In this document: piece after piece, positions 38,946 to 46,379 of the stretch | How positions within the stretch are numbered: the stretch's first letter is position 1 | How the letters are laid out: each line of letters starts with the position of its first letter | Source of the DNA: Nocardia asteroides | GTDB taxonomy: Bacteria; Actinomycetota; Actinomycetes; Mycobacteriales; Mycobacteriaceae | Reading direction: 5' to 3' | DNA length: 64,000 nucleotides | Assembly (NCBI GenBank): GCA_019930625.1 | Contig: CP082844.1 | Location: 2,790,001 to 2,854,000, forward strand | Program-made: the position numbers and the translations under genes | Notes under the pieces: generated by a model | What the model was told of the DNA's origin: nothing | Databases searched by the model: none | What the model saw: the letters and a program-made list of their open reading frames with translations, nothing else

Positions 38946-39271
38946 AGCCGTCTTCCGTTCTGCGCAAGCGCATGGACGCGGCCCTAGCGCCGGTCCATGA
39001 ATGGACCGAGCACGAGTTGGAATACCCCACGCTCGCTGGGCGCGCGGCCGACCGCGCCGAGATCGTCCAAGACCAGTTGGACGCCGAGCTGTCGCGCGAT
39101 GAGCCCCGACCGAGCTCGGTGGTGCGGCTGTCGGCGGAGCTGCGCGCACTCGAGCGTGCACAGGTGTATTTGCTGGCTCGGTTGAACCCTGCCGCGGAGG
39201 GTGCCGCGAAGTCGGAGCGTCATCAGCGCGCCGCCCTGGTCCGCTGGGACCGCGAGCGCCGTCGTAGCTAG
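38942..39271 (+). CDS. Small hypothetical protein of the integrated element
   Basis: This 109-residue, strongly charged protein is predicted almost all-helical (AEIVQDQLDAELSRDEP, RLSAELRALERAQVYLLARL) with a very basic C-terminus (ALVRWDRERRRS). It is not recognised; a phage DNA-binding or packaging accessory role would fit the composition but is a guess. GGAG lies 5 bases before the ATG. It is coupled to the preceding gene by an ATGA overlap and ends 12 bp from a convergent gene. Confidence 0.65.
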   Translation: MKPSSVLRKRMDAALAPVHEWTEHELEYPTLAGRAADRAEIVQDQLDAELSRDEPRPSSVVRLSAELRALERAQVYLLARLNPAAEGAAKSERHQRAALVRWDRERRRS

Positions 39272-39282
39272 GCGCGCCGCGG

Positions 39283-39795
39283 TCAGCCGAACATGCCGAC
39301 GATGATTCCCGTTGCGGTTGTGCCGATGCCGATCAGTGCGACGGTGAGGTCCTTCGTGGCGAGCACGTCGAGTTCCAGCTTGAAGTCTGAGAGAGCGTCC
39401 GCGACTGCGTTGTCCACGTCCTGGCGGCTCAGCTTCGGTGCGTTGCGTAACTCGTCGATGCGTTCGTTGGTGCTGCGGATGTCGTCGCGAACTGCCTGGA
39501 CCTGCTCGCCGAGGTTGCGAAGCTGTACGGCGACCGGCCTATCGGCGTCGACCGCGGGTGATCGTGTGACTACGACAGCCCCCTCGGAGAATGCGAACGC
39601 CTGGGCGGCCGTCGCTTGAACCGTGACGTCGCGTCGACCGCTCGAGATCGTCCGAAGGTTGGCCTTCCAGTCGTTGAAGGCTTGAACGATGCCGCGGAGG
39701 CGGCCAGATGCCTTGTGCCAGGCATAGGCCAGACCAGCGGCTGTGATCAGCGTTCCGATCAACTCTACAACGTCCCCAACGGTTTTCGCGTCCAC
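39283..39795 (-). CDS. Hypothetical membrane protein with central coiled coil
   Basis: This protein of about 170 residues has a hydrophobic segment near the N-terminus (VELIGTLITAAGLAYAW), a central soluble part with a heptad-like stretch (LGEQVQAVRDDIRSTNERI) and a C-terminal hydrophobic segment (LTVALIGIGTTATGIIVGMF). GTG 39795 is the assumed start; ATG 39870 lies in the loop of a terminator hairpin and is unlikely. Two membrane spans with a coiled coil could suit a phage lysis or superinfection-exclusion protein, but no family is recognised. Confidence 0.6.
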   Translation of the reverse strand: MDAKTVGDVVELIGTLITAAGLAYAWHKASGRLRGIVQAFNDWKANLRTISSGRRDVTVQATAAQAFAFSEGAVVVTRSPAVDADRPVAVQLRNLGEQVQAVRDDIRSTNERIDELRNAPKLSRQDVDNAVADALSDFKLELDVLATKDLTVALIGIGTTATGIIVGMFG

Positions 39796-39847
39796 GCGGC
39801 CACCGTATCGCCTTGCGCCTGGCCTGACTGCCGATCGATCCCGCAAC

Positions 39848-39881
39848 GAAAAACCGGGGTACTCGGTCATGAGTACCCCGG
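39848..39881 (-). terminator. Intrinsic terminator for the minus-strand two-gene cassette
   Basis: CCGGGGTACTC (39854-39864) pairs perfectly with GAGTACCCCGG (39871-39881), giving an 11-bp stem and 6-base loop. On the minus strand it is followed by five T residues (39849-39853), the textbook intrinsic form. It ends transcription from the genes at 40435-39957. Confidence 0.88.
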
Positions 39882-39956
39882 TCCGTCGCTCCCTGCGGCC
39901 CCGGCTGTCGTGACGTGACGTAACCGGTGGTCGATCTACCCCTCGCCCCCGTCTGA

Positions 39957-40124
39957 TCATGGACGAAGCATGTTGTGGGCACGCTCGATCGCCTCGTCTT
40001 CCAGGATCTCGGCGTGCTCTTCGGGGGTGCGCGGCCAACCGTCCGGGCCGACGTATTGCGGGGTGCCATCGTCAGCAAACCCGCGGAACCGGAGTGCGTC
40101 ATCGTCCGGCTTGGCTGCGTTCAC
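39957..40124 (-). CDS. 55-residue hypothetical protein of the integrated element
   Basis: This small acidic protein starts at GTG 40124, overlapping the TGA of the upstream gene (GTGA). Its sequence looks coding: DDDALRFRGFADDGTPQYVG, then a short acidic helix (EEHAEILEDEAIERAHN) and Arg-Pro at the end. It is followed after about 76 bp by a perfect intrinsic terminator. It is not recognised. The tight overlap and terminator make it very likely a real gene despite its size. Confidence 0.7.
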   Translation of the reverse strand: MNAAKPDDDALRFRGFADDGTPQYVGPDGWPRTPEEHAEILEDEAIERAHNMLRP

Positions 40125-40435
40125 CGCAGCGCCTTCGCGGGCCTGACGAGACCAGCCTCGACGAGCACCCGGAACGCAGCGGCCTTGCAGTCGCAGCGCT
40201 CGGCGTCGCAGCGAATGAGTTTTTGCATGACGATTCGGGCCTGAGCGACAGTAAAGGGCACCACCGGGGCTGGGTGGCAGTCCGATTCGAGGCGATCGGA
40301 TAGCCCGCCGTCCAAGGTGGGTTCGGGTGCCTTCTCGCCGCGCTCGAGGAACCGGGGCAGGCCGTCGAATATCAGCCAGAGCCCGAACAGAACGGATGCG
40401 ATGACAACGAGCGTGGTAACGAGTTCATCGGTCAT
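40121..40435 (-). CDS. Single-span membrane protein with Cys-rich C-terminal part
   Basis: This 104-residue protein has an N-terminal transmembrane helix (LVTTLVVIASVLFGLWLIF) and a cytosolic part ending in a helix that contains CDAERCDCKAAAFRVLVEAG, a Cys cluster that might bind metal. GAGGGG lies 6 bases before the ATG. It is the first gene of a two-gene minus-strand cassette, coupled to the 55-residue gene by overlap, divergent from the XRE regulator 239 bp away. No family is recognised. Confidence 0.7.
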   Translation of the reverse strand: MTDELVTTLVVIASVLFGLWLIFDGLPRFLERGEKAPEPTLDGGLSDRLESDCHPAPVVPFTVAQARIVMQKLIRCDAERCDCKAAAFRVLVEAGLVRPAKALR

Positions 40436-40471
40436 CGGTGACCCCTCGGCGCGTTGTGGTGGTGTGGTCGG

Positions 40472-40488
40472 CTGAGGGAATTCCTCAG
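40472..40488. promoter_or_regulatory. Palindrome in the divergent region upstream of the XRE gene
   Basis: CTGAGG-GAATT-CCTCAG has perfect 6-bp arms. It lies 37 bp upstream of the membrane-protein gene and 186 bp from the XRE gene. A repressor site for the phage-type XRE protein is plausible. Confidence 0.45.
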
Positions 40489-40673
40489 TCGGTTGGGTAG
40501 CGCCCGGCGCCGGGGAGTTCGGGGGCTCGACCCGACGCCGGGGCATACCCATACATTCGCGCGATCGTGGGGTTGGAAGTGCCAGTGGAGTAACAGAACT
40601 CAGGTGATCGGACGAGAGTCTGTACGCTCGGGCATGAACCAACGTGAACTCTCCCCGTGACGGAGGTCCCGCG

Positions 40674-41846
40674 GTGACAACGACCGGTGACCGTATCGCC
40701 AGCCTGCGCAAACTCGCCGGGCTGAGACAGATACAACTTGCGCAGCGCGCCAAGTACAGCCTGTCGATGGTGCGCGCTGTCGAACAGAACCGCGAACCGG
40801 CATCGCCGGGGTTCATCGCCGCAGTCGCATCCGCGCTCGGCGTCGAGCCCGAACACCTGACCGGTGCTCCCTATTACGACCTCCTCGAGGAAGACGGGCC
40901 GCTGGAGGGCATCGCCGAACTGCGAGCCGTGTTTGCCGAAGGGCCGTACGTGCAGGCGGTCGAACCGGCGTCGCTCGTCGAGCTCGCCGCCGAGATGGCC
41001 GATATAGACCTCGCGTACCGCAACGACAAGGGTCGCGTCGCGCTCGCTCGAATCCCGGTACTGATACGCCAGCTGTACGGCGCGCTACATGCCGCCAGTG
41101 AAGCCGACCGTGGCAAGGTGCTCTCGCTACTGTGCGCGGCCCACGTGACCGCCGAACGGCTGTGCAGACGGTTCGGTTTCACCAACCTTGCCCCGTCGGT
41201 GCTCGACCGCCTCGAATGGGCCGCCGCCGGTGCCGACGATCCCCTGTATGCGGCACAAGCTAAAATCAAGCGGGCTCGAATCCTCATGTACCACAACACA
41301 AATGATGTTGGCCTGCAACTTGTCGAGCAGGGCCTCGACATGATCGAGGGCGACACTGAGGGCGCGAACGCGGTACGCGGGTACGGGCACCTGTGCGGTG
41401 CGATCGTCGCCGCCCGCGGAATCCGGCCCGACACTGCGGCAGAGCACCTCGAGGCGGCGCGCGCCCTGTCACCGAAGATGCCGCGCGAGTCCGATATGTA
41501 CGGCACGCTGTTCGGCCCGGGGAATGTCGGTATCCATGCTTCAGCGGTCGCGCTCGAGTCGGGCGACCCCGACCGCGCGGCCCGGGAAGGTTCAGCGCTG
41601 ATCTTGCCGCCGGAGATAGCGCCGCCGCGCGCCGGGCACCACTGGCAGGACGTGGCGCGCGCGTGGGTGCTCGTCGGGCATGCCGACAAGGCGCTGCGGG
41701 CGCTCGGTGTCGCTCGGGCGGTCGCGCCTCAGCAGACCCGCCTGCATCCATCGGTGCGCGAGACTCTGCACGCCGTTGCCACGGCCGAACGCCGCCGGAC
41801 GGACAGCCTCGCTAACTTCGCCTCATGGGTTGGGGTCACCCTGTAG
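40674..41846 (+). CDS. XRE-family transcriptional regulator with large helical (TPR-like) C-terminal part
   Basis: This 390-residue protein has an N-terminal helix-turn-helix of the XRE/Cro type at about residues 3-55 (IASLRKLAGLRQIQLAQRAKYSLSMVRAVE). The rest is all-helical, with repeated Ala/Leu-rich helices (LSLLCAAHVTAERLCRRFG, AQAKIKRARILMYH, VRGYGHLCGAIVAARG) like the TPR-type sensor regions of actinobacterial XRE regulators. Such proteins often sense peptides or small signals. GTG 40674 has GGAGG 7 bases upstream. It is the main candidate regulator of the integrated element; its target is probably the divergent minus-strand cassette. Confidence 0.88.
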   Translation: MTTTGDRIASLRKLAGLRQIQLAQRAKYSLSMVRAVEQNREPASPGFIAAVASALGVEPEHLTGAPYYDLLEEDGPLEGIAELRAVFAEGPYVQAVEPASLVELAAEMADIDLAYRNDKGRVALARIPVLIRQLYGALHAASEADRGKVLSLLCAAHVTAERLCRRFGFTNLAPSVLDRLEWAAAGADDPLYAAQAKIKRARILMYHNTNDVGLQLVEQGLDMIEGDTEGANAVRGYGHLCGAIVAARGIRPDTAAEHLEAARALSPKMPRESDMYGTLFGPGNVGIHASAVALESGDPDRAAREGSALILPPEIAPPRAGHHWQDVARAWVLVGHADKALRALGVARAVAPQQTRLHPSVRETLHAVATAERRRTDSLANFASWVGVTL

Positions 41847-41983
41847 GCGTGCCCACAGGTCCCCCCTTCTGGGGGCACATGATGCGCGCGGCCCGGCGCG
41901 ACCTGACCACGGGCGAATTGGGCCGTCTGGCGCAGAGGGTCGGCGTTGTCCCGGCGTGGACCGTCTACCGGACTATCGCCTGA
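41825..41983 (+). CDS. Possible 52-residue basic protein overlapping the XRE gene end
   Basis: ATG 41825 opens a frame that overlaps the XRE gene by 22 bp and ends at 41981. The protein is basic with a helical centre (MMRAARRDLTTGELGRLAQRVG). In actinobacterial XRE loci a small downstream partner is common, which supports it. Against it, a C-run/G-run hairpin at 41861-41875 could be a terminator and there is no ribosome site. Function unknown. Confidence 0.4.
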   Translation: MGWGHPVGVPTGPPFWGHMMRAARRDLTTGELGRLAQRVGVVPAWTVYRTIA

Positions 41984-42064
41984 TCAGCGAAGTACTCTCG
42001 CGAGCGGCCATCGTTTACCCACCCGACAGGCTGTGACAGTTTTTGTGACGCAATTGAGCGTGTA

Positions 42065-42080
42065 ATGAACAGATGTTCGA
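42065..42080. promoter_or_regulatory. Candidate LexA (SOS) box near the right end of the element
   Basis: ATGAAC-AGAT-GTTCGA matches the actinobacterial SOS box TCGAAC-N4-GTTCGA at 10 of 12 fixed positions, with a perfect GAAC/GTTC core. It lies in a 294-bp stretch without other genes (41984-42277), 98 bp left of attR. Prophages often tie excision to SOS, but the nearest downstream gene is the glycosylase outside the element. Confidence 0.4.
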
Positions 42081-42177
42081 TCATCTCGGGTGATGTCGAC
42101 ACCAGGCGAGACCATCACTGTCCAGCGGATGCCCATCAGTTGGTGTAACCCGACATCACTCGAGACAAGACGATTGT

Positions 42178-42216
42178 TGGATCATGGACATCTACCTGCT
42201 GCGCCGCAACGGTTGA
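42178..42216 (+). pseudogene. Right attachment repeat and displaced original cobF 3' end
   Basis: Bases 42178-42208 repeat 38120-38150 exactly. Read in the cobF frame they continue with Asn-Gly and a TGA at 42214. This is the original end of cobF, separated from the gene by the insertion. It has no start codon or ribosome site and is not a gene now. Confidence 0.85.
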
Positions 42217-42277
42217 ACCGCCCCGCTCCGGCGCGAGAACCGGCAGGGTGTCGGTGGGGCTGGGTAGTCTGGAGCCC

Positions 42278-43147
42278 GTGCCAGAGCTACCGGAGGTGGA
42301 GGCGTTGGCGCAGTTCCTCCGGGAGCATGCGGTCGCCGCCGTGATCGGCCGTGTCGACGTGGCCGCGCTGAGCGCCGTCAAGACCTTCGAGCCCCCGGTC
42401 ACCGCGCTGTCGGGTCGCGACGTCACCGGTGCGGCGCGCTGGGGCAAATTCCTCGGGATGGAGTGCGACGGCCTGTGGCTGATCACCCATCTGTCGCGCG
42501 GTGGATGGCTGCGCTGGATCGATGAACCGAGTCCGACGCCGCCCAAGCCGGGCGGCAAGAGCCCGCTGGCGTTGCGGGTGCATTTCTTCACCCCCGAAGG
42601 AGCGACGCCCGCGTTCGACCTGACCGAGGCGGGCACGAAGAAGCGGCTGGCGGTGTACGTCGTGGCGGACCCGAAAGCCGTGCCGGGCATCGCCCGGCTC
42701 GGCCCCGACGCGCTGGAGGTCACCGAGGCGCAGTTCGCCGACATCCTGCAGGGCACCTCGCAGCGGATCAAGACCGCGCTGGTCGACCAGGTGTTGCTGG
42801 CGGGCGTCGGCAACGCCTACTCCGACGAGATCCTGCACACCGCGCGGATCTCGCCGTTCGCGAACACGAAGACCCTTCCGGCCGACAAGGTGGCCGAGTT
42901 GTACACGGCCATGCGCGCGGTGCTCACCGACGCGGTACGGCGCTCGGTCGGTCAGGACGCCGCCCGTCTCAAGGGCGAGAAGCGCTCCGGCATGCGGGTG
43001 CACGCCAGGACCGGGTCACCCTGCCCGGTCTGCGGCGACACGGTCCGCGAGGTCTCCTACGCCGATCGGTCGTTCCAGTACTGCCCCACCTGTCAGACCG
43101 GCGGCAAGGTGCTCGCGGACCGGCGGATGTCGCGCCTGTTGAAGTAG
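42278..43147 (+). CDS. Fpg/Nei family DNA glycosylase
   Basis: This 289-residue bifunctional base-excision glycosylase/AP lyase has an N-terminus of PELPEVEALA, with the catalytic Pro and Glu directly after the initiator; this fixes the GTG start at 42278. Other marks are GRDVTGAARWGKFLGM, GVGNAYSDEILHTARISPF (helix-two-turn-helix) and the C-terminal four-Cys zinc finger (CPVCGDTV ... YCPTCQTGGK). It should remove oxidised bases such as 8-oxoguanine or oxidised pyrimidines. It lay next to cobF before the element inserted and is convergent with the carboxylesterase gene. Confidence 0.94.
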   Translation: MPELPEVEALAQFLREHAVAAVIGRVDVAALSAVKTFEPPVTALSGRDVTGAARWGKFLGMECDGLWLITHLSRGGWLRWIDEPSPTPPKPGGKSPLALRVHFFTPEGATPAFDLTEAGTKKRLAVYVVADPKAVPGIARLGPDALEVTEAQFADILQGTSQRIKTALVDQVLLAGVGNAYSDEILHTARISPFANTKTLPADKVAELYTAMRAVLTDAVRRSVGQDAARLKGEKRSGMRVHARTGSPCPVCGDTVREVSYADRSFQYCPTCQTGGKVLADRRMSRLLK

Positions 43148-43156
43148 CGGTCCGGC

Positions 43157-44665
43157 TCAGGTCACCGTGGGCACCCGCACGCCCTGCCACGCGAGTCGTT
43201 TCGTCCGGTCCGGGTCGTGTTCCACGCGAGTGGGGTAGTCGATGATCAGGGTGGACCTGCGGGCCTCGGTATACGCGGGCCAGGACGGCAAGGGCGCTCC
43301 GGTGCGGGCGAAAGCCAGCCAATTGTCCTGGAACTGGCCGGTGACCGCGCGCAGCCCGCGCCGGCCGCCCGCAGCGGTGAAGGCCCGGCCGATCGGGGTG
43401 TCCGCGACGCCGAAGACGGGGATGAGGTCGGTCGCGTGCGTGGCGCCGAGCCCGCTCAGGTGCAGGGCGCGCGGTGCGAAGTCGTAGCGGTAGGCGTATG
43501 TCGGCGCATGTCCGCTGTGACCTTCCATAACGGTCAGCGAAGGACGCCAGAAGGTGTAATCGCCGCCCGCGCGTATCGCGGCCTTCGGCTGGGGATAACC
43601 GGGATACGCCGAAGCGATCCTGGCTTCGGCCTCGGCGGAGTGGCCGAGCGCCGAGCGAAGGCGGTCCGGGGTGGTGGGCAGTTCGTCGGCGAACCTGGCG
43701 AAGAGCGTGCCCTCGTCCCGGTTCGTGCCGATGATCAGCGGCACCCGATGCGCCGAGCCGTCGGTGATCGCGTCGACCGGGGAGCGCGGCAGGAACTCGC
43801 CGTCCACGACCGGACAGGCGGGGAAGACGCCCGGCTGTTCCCGTAGCACCTGGGCGATGGTGCGGTCGACGGCGCGGCGGATGTCGTTGGCGCCCGCGGT
43901 GCGCAGCGCGGTGTGCGCGGTGTCGGGTGTGGCGCCCAGCGCGGCGACGCAGCGGCGCGCGAAGCCGCGTGCCTCCTCGGTGGTCATCGACCAGTCGGCG
44001 GGCGGGCTCTGCGAGATGGCCCGATGGAACAGGCCCTTGGCCGCCGGTGTGGCCAGGAGACCGAGCACGGCGTGCGCTCCCGCCGACTCGCCGAAGATCG
44101 TCACGTTGCCGGGATCGCCGCCGAAGGCCGCGATGTTGGTGCGCACCCACTCCAGCGCGGCGAGTTGGTCGCGCAATCCCAGGTTGGCGTCGAACGGGTG
44201 CTGCGAGGTGCCGAACTCGCTGAAATCGACATAGCCGAACGCCCCCAGCCGGTAGTTCAGCGACACCACCACCACGTCGCCGCGCAGCGCCAGGCGCGCC
44301 CCGGAATACAGCCCGAGCGCGGAGGTGCCGATGAGATAGCCGCCGCCGTGGATGAAGACCAGCACCGGCCGCGGGCTCGCCGACGCGGACGCGGGTGCGG
44401 TGACATTCAGTGTCAGCGCGTCCTCGCTGGTCGGCTGGTAGGCGCGCGGCCCGATTCGCGCCCCGGAGCGGTGCTGCATCGCCGCGGAGGTGAATTCCGT
44501 CGCCGCCCGCACGCCCGACCACGGTTCGACCGGCTGTGGAGCGCGAAATCGCAGGTCTCCGATAGGAGGAGCCGCGTAGGGGATGGACCGCCAGCGCAAG
44601 ACGCGGCGGCCCCGGCGACCACGGACGACTCCGTCGGCGGTCGCGATATCCGTTGTTGCCACCAT
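43157..44665 (-). CDS. Type B carboxylesterase/lipase
   Basis: This 502-residue alpha/beta hydrolase is of the carboxylesterase family. The oxyanion region is VLVFIHGGGYLIG near residue 102, the nucleophile is in the GESAGAHAV motif, and the acid and His members fit NRDEGTLF and ATHATDLIPVFG. The family N-terminus is visible as GVVRGRRGRRVLRWRSIPYA. No signal peptide is seen. It hydrolyses esters; the substrate is unknown. It lies 13 bp downstream of the flavoprotein gene on the same strand and may be cotranscribed. Confidence 0.92.
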   Translation of the reverse strand: MVATTDIATADGVVRGRRGRRVLRWRSIPYAAPPIGDLRFRAPQPVEPWSGVRAATEFTSAAMQHRSGARIGPRAYQPTSEDALTLNVTAPASASASPRPVLVFIHGGGYLIGTSALGLYSGARLALRGDVVVVSLNYRLGAFGYVDFSEFGTSQHPFDANLGLRDQLAALEWVRTNIAAFGGDPGNVTIFGESAGAHAVLGLLATPAAKGLFHRAISQSPPADWSMTTEEARGFARRCVAALGATPDTAHTALRTAGANDIRRAVDRTIAQVLREQPGVFPACPVVDGEFLPRSPVDAITDGSAHRVPLIIGTNRDEGTLFARFADELPTTPDRLRSALGHSAEAEARIASAYPGYPQPKAAIRAGGDYTFWRPSLTVMEGHSGHAPTYAYRYDFAPRALHLSGLGATHATDLIPVFGVADTPIGRAFTAAGGRRGLRAVTGQFQDNWLAFARTGAPLPSWPAYTEARRSTLIIDYPTRVEHDPDRTKRLAWQGVRVPTVT

Positions 44666-44678
44666 TGGAAAATGGTAG

Positions 44679-46115
44679 CTATGTACGCCGCGCCTCCAAC
44701 AGGCGCAACCAGAACTCGCTGACCGCCGGGAAGGATGGCACGGCGTGCCAGAGAGTGGACAGCGGCACCCGGCCGACCACCGCGATCGTCGCCGCGTGCA
44801 ATTGCTCGCCCACCTCGGGGCCGACAAAGGTGGCGCCGAGCAGCGTGTCGGTGGCGCTGTCGATCACCAGTTTCGCGTGGCCCGCGTAATTGTCACGGGA
44901 GAGCGCCGAGCCGGCCACCTCGATGTCCAGTTCGACGGTCTCGACCGCGTGACCCGCGTCTGCGGCCGCGGCTTCGGTCAGGCCGACAGAGGCCACCTCC
45001 GGCGCGGTGAACACCACTTGCGGCACCTTGCCGTGGTCGGAGCTCGCGACGAACCGCGCGTCGTCCAGCGGCCGGCCCTCGGCCCGTGCCGCGATCACGT
45101 CGCCGCACACCCGGCCCTGGTACTTGCCCATATGCGTGAGCGCGGCGCGACGGTTGAGGTCGCCGACGACATACAGCCACTCGCCGTCGACACCGCGCGC
45201 GGTGAGGTGATCGTCCACCGTGACGTATCCGTCGGGCAGCCCGACCGCGTCCAGACCGAGCCCCGCCGTGGCGGGCGCGCGTCCAGCCGCCACCACGATC
45301 TCGTCCACGTCGAGTGCCGACTCCCCTTCGGGACCGCGCAACCGGACCGTGGCCGGACCGCCGTGAATCCACCCTTCGCCGGTGTCCTTCGCGGCTGGGC
45401 GCTCGACGGCGACGGGCTCGGTGCCGAAGCGGACTCGCACGCCCGCCTCGGTCAGCGCCGCCGCCACCCGATCGCGCGCGAACGGCTCGGCCGAGCCCAG
45501 CAGCGCCGAGCCCCGCACCAGCAGGGTGACCTCGGCGCCGAGCGCGGCCAGCCAGGTCGCCGCCTCGGAGGCGACCACGCCGCCGCCGACCACGGCGACC
45601 CGGCGCGGCACCTCGTGCAGATTGGTGGCGTCGCGGGAGATCCACGGCAGCGCGGCACGCAGGCCGGGCACGTCGGGGACGTTCGCGGTGGTGCCGGTGG
45701 CCAGCACGACCGCGTGCCGGGCGCGCAGCCGCCGTCCGCCGACCTCGACCGAGCGGGTACCGGTCAGGCGGCCCGCACCGCGCACGATGTCGATCCGCGT
45801 GCTCTCGGCCCAGGCGACCTGCGCGGAATCGTCGTGGTCGTGCACGAAGGCGTCGCGCCGCCGCAGCACCGCCTCGACGTCGAGGCCGGTGGCCGAGACT
45901 CCCGGCATCGCCCGCGCGGCCGCAAGGACGTGGCCCGGCCGCAGCAGCGCTTTGCTCGGAATACACGCCCAATACGAGCATTCGCCACCGATGAGTTCAC
46001 GCTCGACGATGGCGGCCGTGCGGTCACTGCCCGCGACGGCATAGGCGGCGGCGTTCTCGCCCGCTGGTCCGCCACCGATCACGATGACGTCGTAGTCGGT
46101 CGGTGTGCTCGACAT
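44679..46115 (-). CDS. FAD-dependent pyridine nucleotide-disulfide oxidoreductase
   Basis: This 478-residue flavoprotein has the dihydrolipoamide dehydrogenase/mercuric reductase fold: FAD motif VIVIGGGPAGENAAAYA, redox motif GGECSYWACIPSKALLRP near residue 45, NAD(P) motif VAVVGGGVVASEAATWLAALG, LYVVGDLNRRAALTHMGKYQGRV and a C-terminal dimerisation domain. The redox Cys pair is spaced CxxxxC, but the residues between (SYWA) differ from the usual VNVG, so the substrate probably is not lipoamide. It is on the minus strand with DUF2630 upstream and the carboxylesterase downstream. Confidence 0.92.
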   Translation of the reverse strand: MSSTPTDYDVIVIGGGPAGENAAAYAVAGSDRTAAIVERELIGGECSYWACIPSKALLRPGHVLAAARAMPGVSATGLDVEAVLRRRDAFVHDHDDSAQVAWAESTRIDIVRGAGRLTGTRSVEVGGRRLRARHAVVLATGTTANVPDVPGLRAALPWISRDATNLHEVPRRVAVVGGGVVASEAATWLAALGAEVTLLVRGSALLGSAEPFARDRVAAALTEAGVRVRFGTEPVAVERPAAKDTGEGWIHGGPATVRLRGPEGESALDVDEIVVAAGRAPATAGLGLDAVGLPDGYVTVDDHLTARGVDGEWLYVVGDLNRRAALTHMGKYQGRVCGDVIAARAEGRPLDDARFVASSDHGKVPQVVFTAPEVASVGLTEAAAADAGHAVETVELDIEVAGSALSRDNYAGHAKLVIDSATDTLLGATFVGPEVGEQLHAATIAVVGRVPLSTLWHAVPSFPAVSEFWLRLLEARRT

Positions 46116-46123
46116 CGCCACGC

Positions 46124-46369
46124 CTACTGCAGGTAACCCTCGACCTGCGACACCGAGTTCGCCTGGACGCCATCCGGGGACCGGCCCTGATCGAGCCGCG
46201 CCCGGCGATGGCGGAGCAGGTCCCATGCCTGATCCAGCATCACTTCCAGCTCGGCCAGGCGCTGGCGTTCGGTCTTGGGGTCCAATTCGCCGTGGCTGGC
46301 CTGCGAGCGCAGCTGGTGCTCCTGGTCGACCAGTTCTTTGATGCGCGCCAAGATGTCCTGTTCGCTCAT
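46124..46369 (-). CDS. DUF2630 protein
   Basis: This 81-residue soluble helical protein matches the DUF2630 pattern in length and sequence: DILARIKELVDQEHQLRSQ, then LAELEVMLDQAWDLLRHRRARLDQG, ending in VEGYLQ. Function is unknown. ATG 46369 was chosen for the family start; ATG 46378 adds three residues. It lies 8 bp upstream of the flavoprotein gene and 10 bp downstream of the MocR gene, all on the minus strand. Confidence 0.88.
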   Translation of the reverse strand: MSEQDILARIKELVDQEHQLRSQASHGELDPKTERQRLAELEVMLDQAWDLLRHRRARLDQGRSPDGVQANSVSQVEGYLQ

Positions 46370-46379
46370 GCGGACCATG

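Larger units (their letters stand above)
38120..42208. mobile_element. Integrated genetic element (about 4.06 kb) in the 3' end of cobF
   Basis: The segment is bounded by a perfect 31-bp direct repeat of cobF codons (38120-38150 and 42178-42208). Between the repeats are the C-terminus of a tyrosine recombinase next to the left repeat, small unrecognised genes on both strands, an XRE regulator with a large C-terminal part, and no housekeeping gene. This is the anatomy of a site-specific integrative element or prophage that used the end of cobF as attB. The recombinase is truncated, so the element is probably a deleted remnant that cannot excise alone. The cobF and Fpg genes would be about 60 bp apart without it. 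Confidence 0.87.

Noticed and set aside
38120..42208. Toxin-antitoxin or known phage-defence system inside the element
   Set aside because: No nuclease, kinase, Abi, retron or other known defence motif is visible. The small paired genes are only suggestive, so no such call is made.
43148..43156. Possible continuation of the integrated element past the Fpg gene
   Set aside because: The right 31-bp repeat ends at 42208, and the glycosylase gene beyond it has normal chromosomal context, so the boundary is placed at the repeat.
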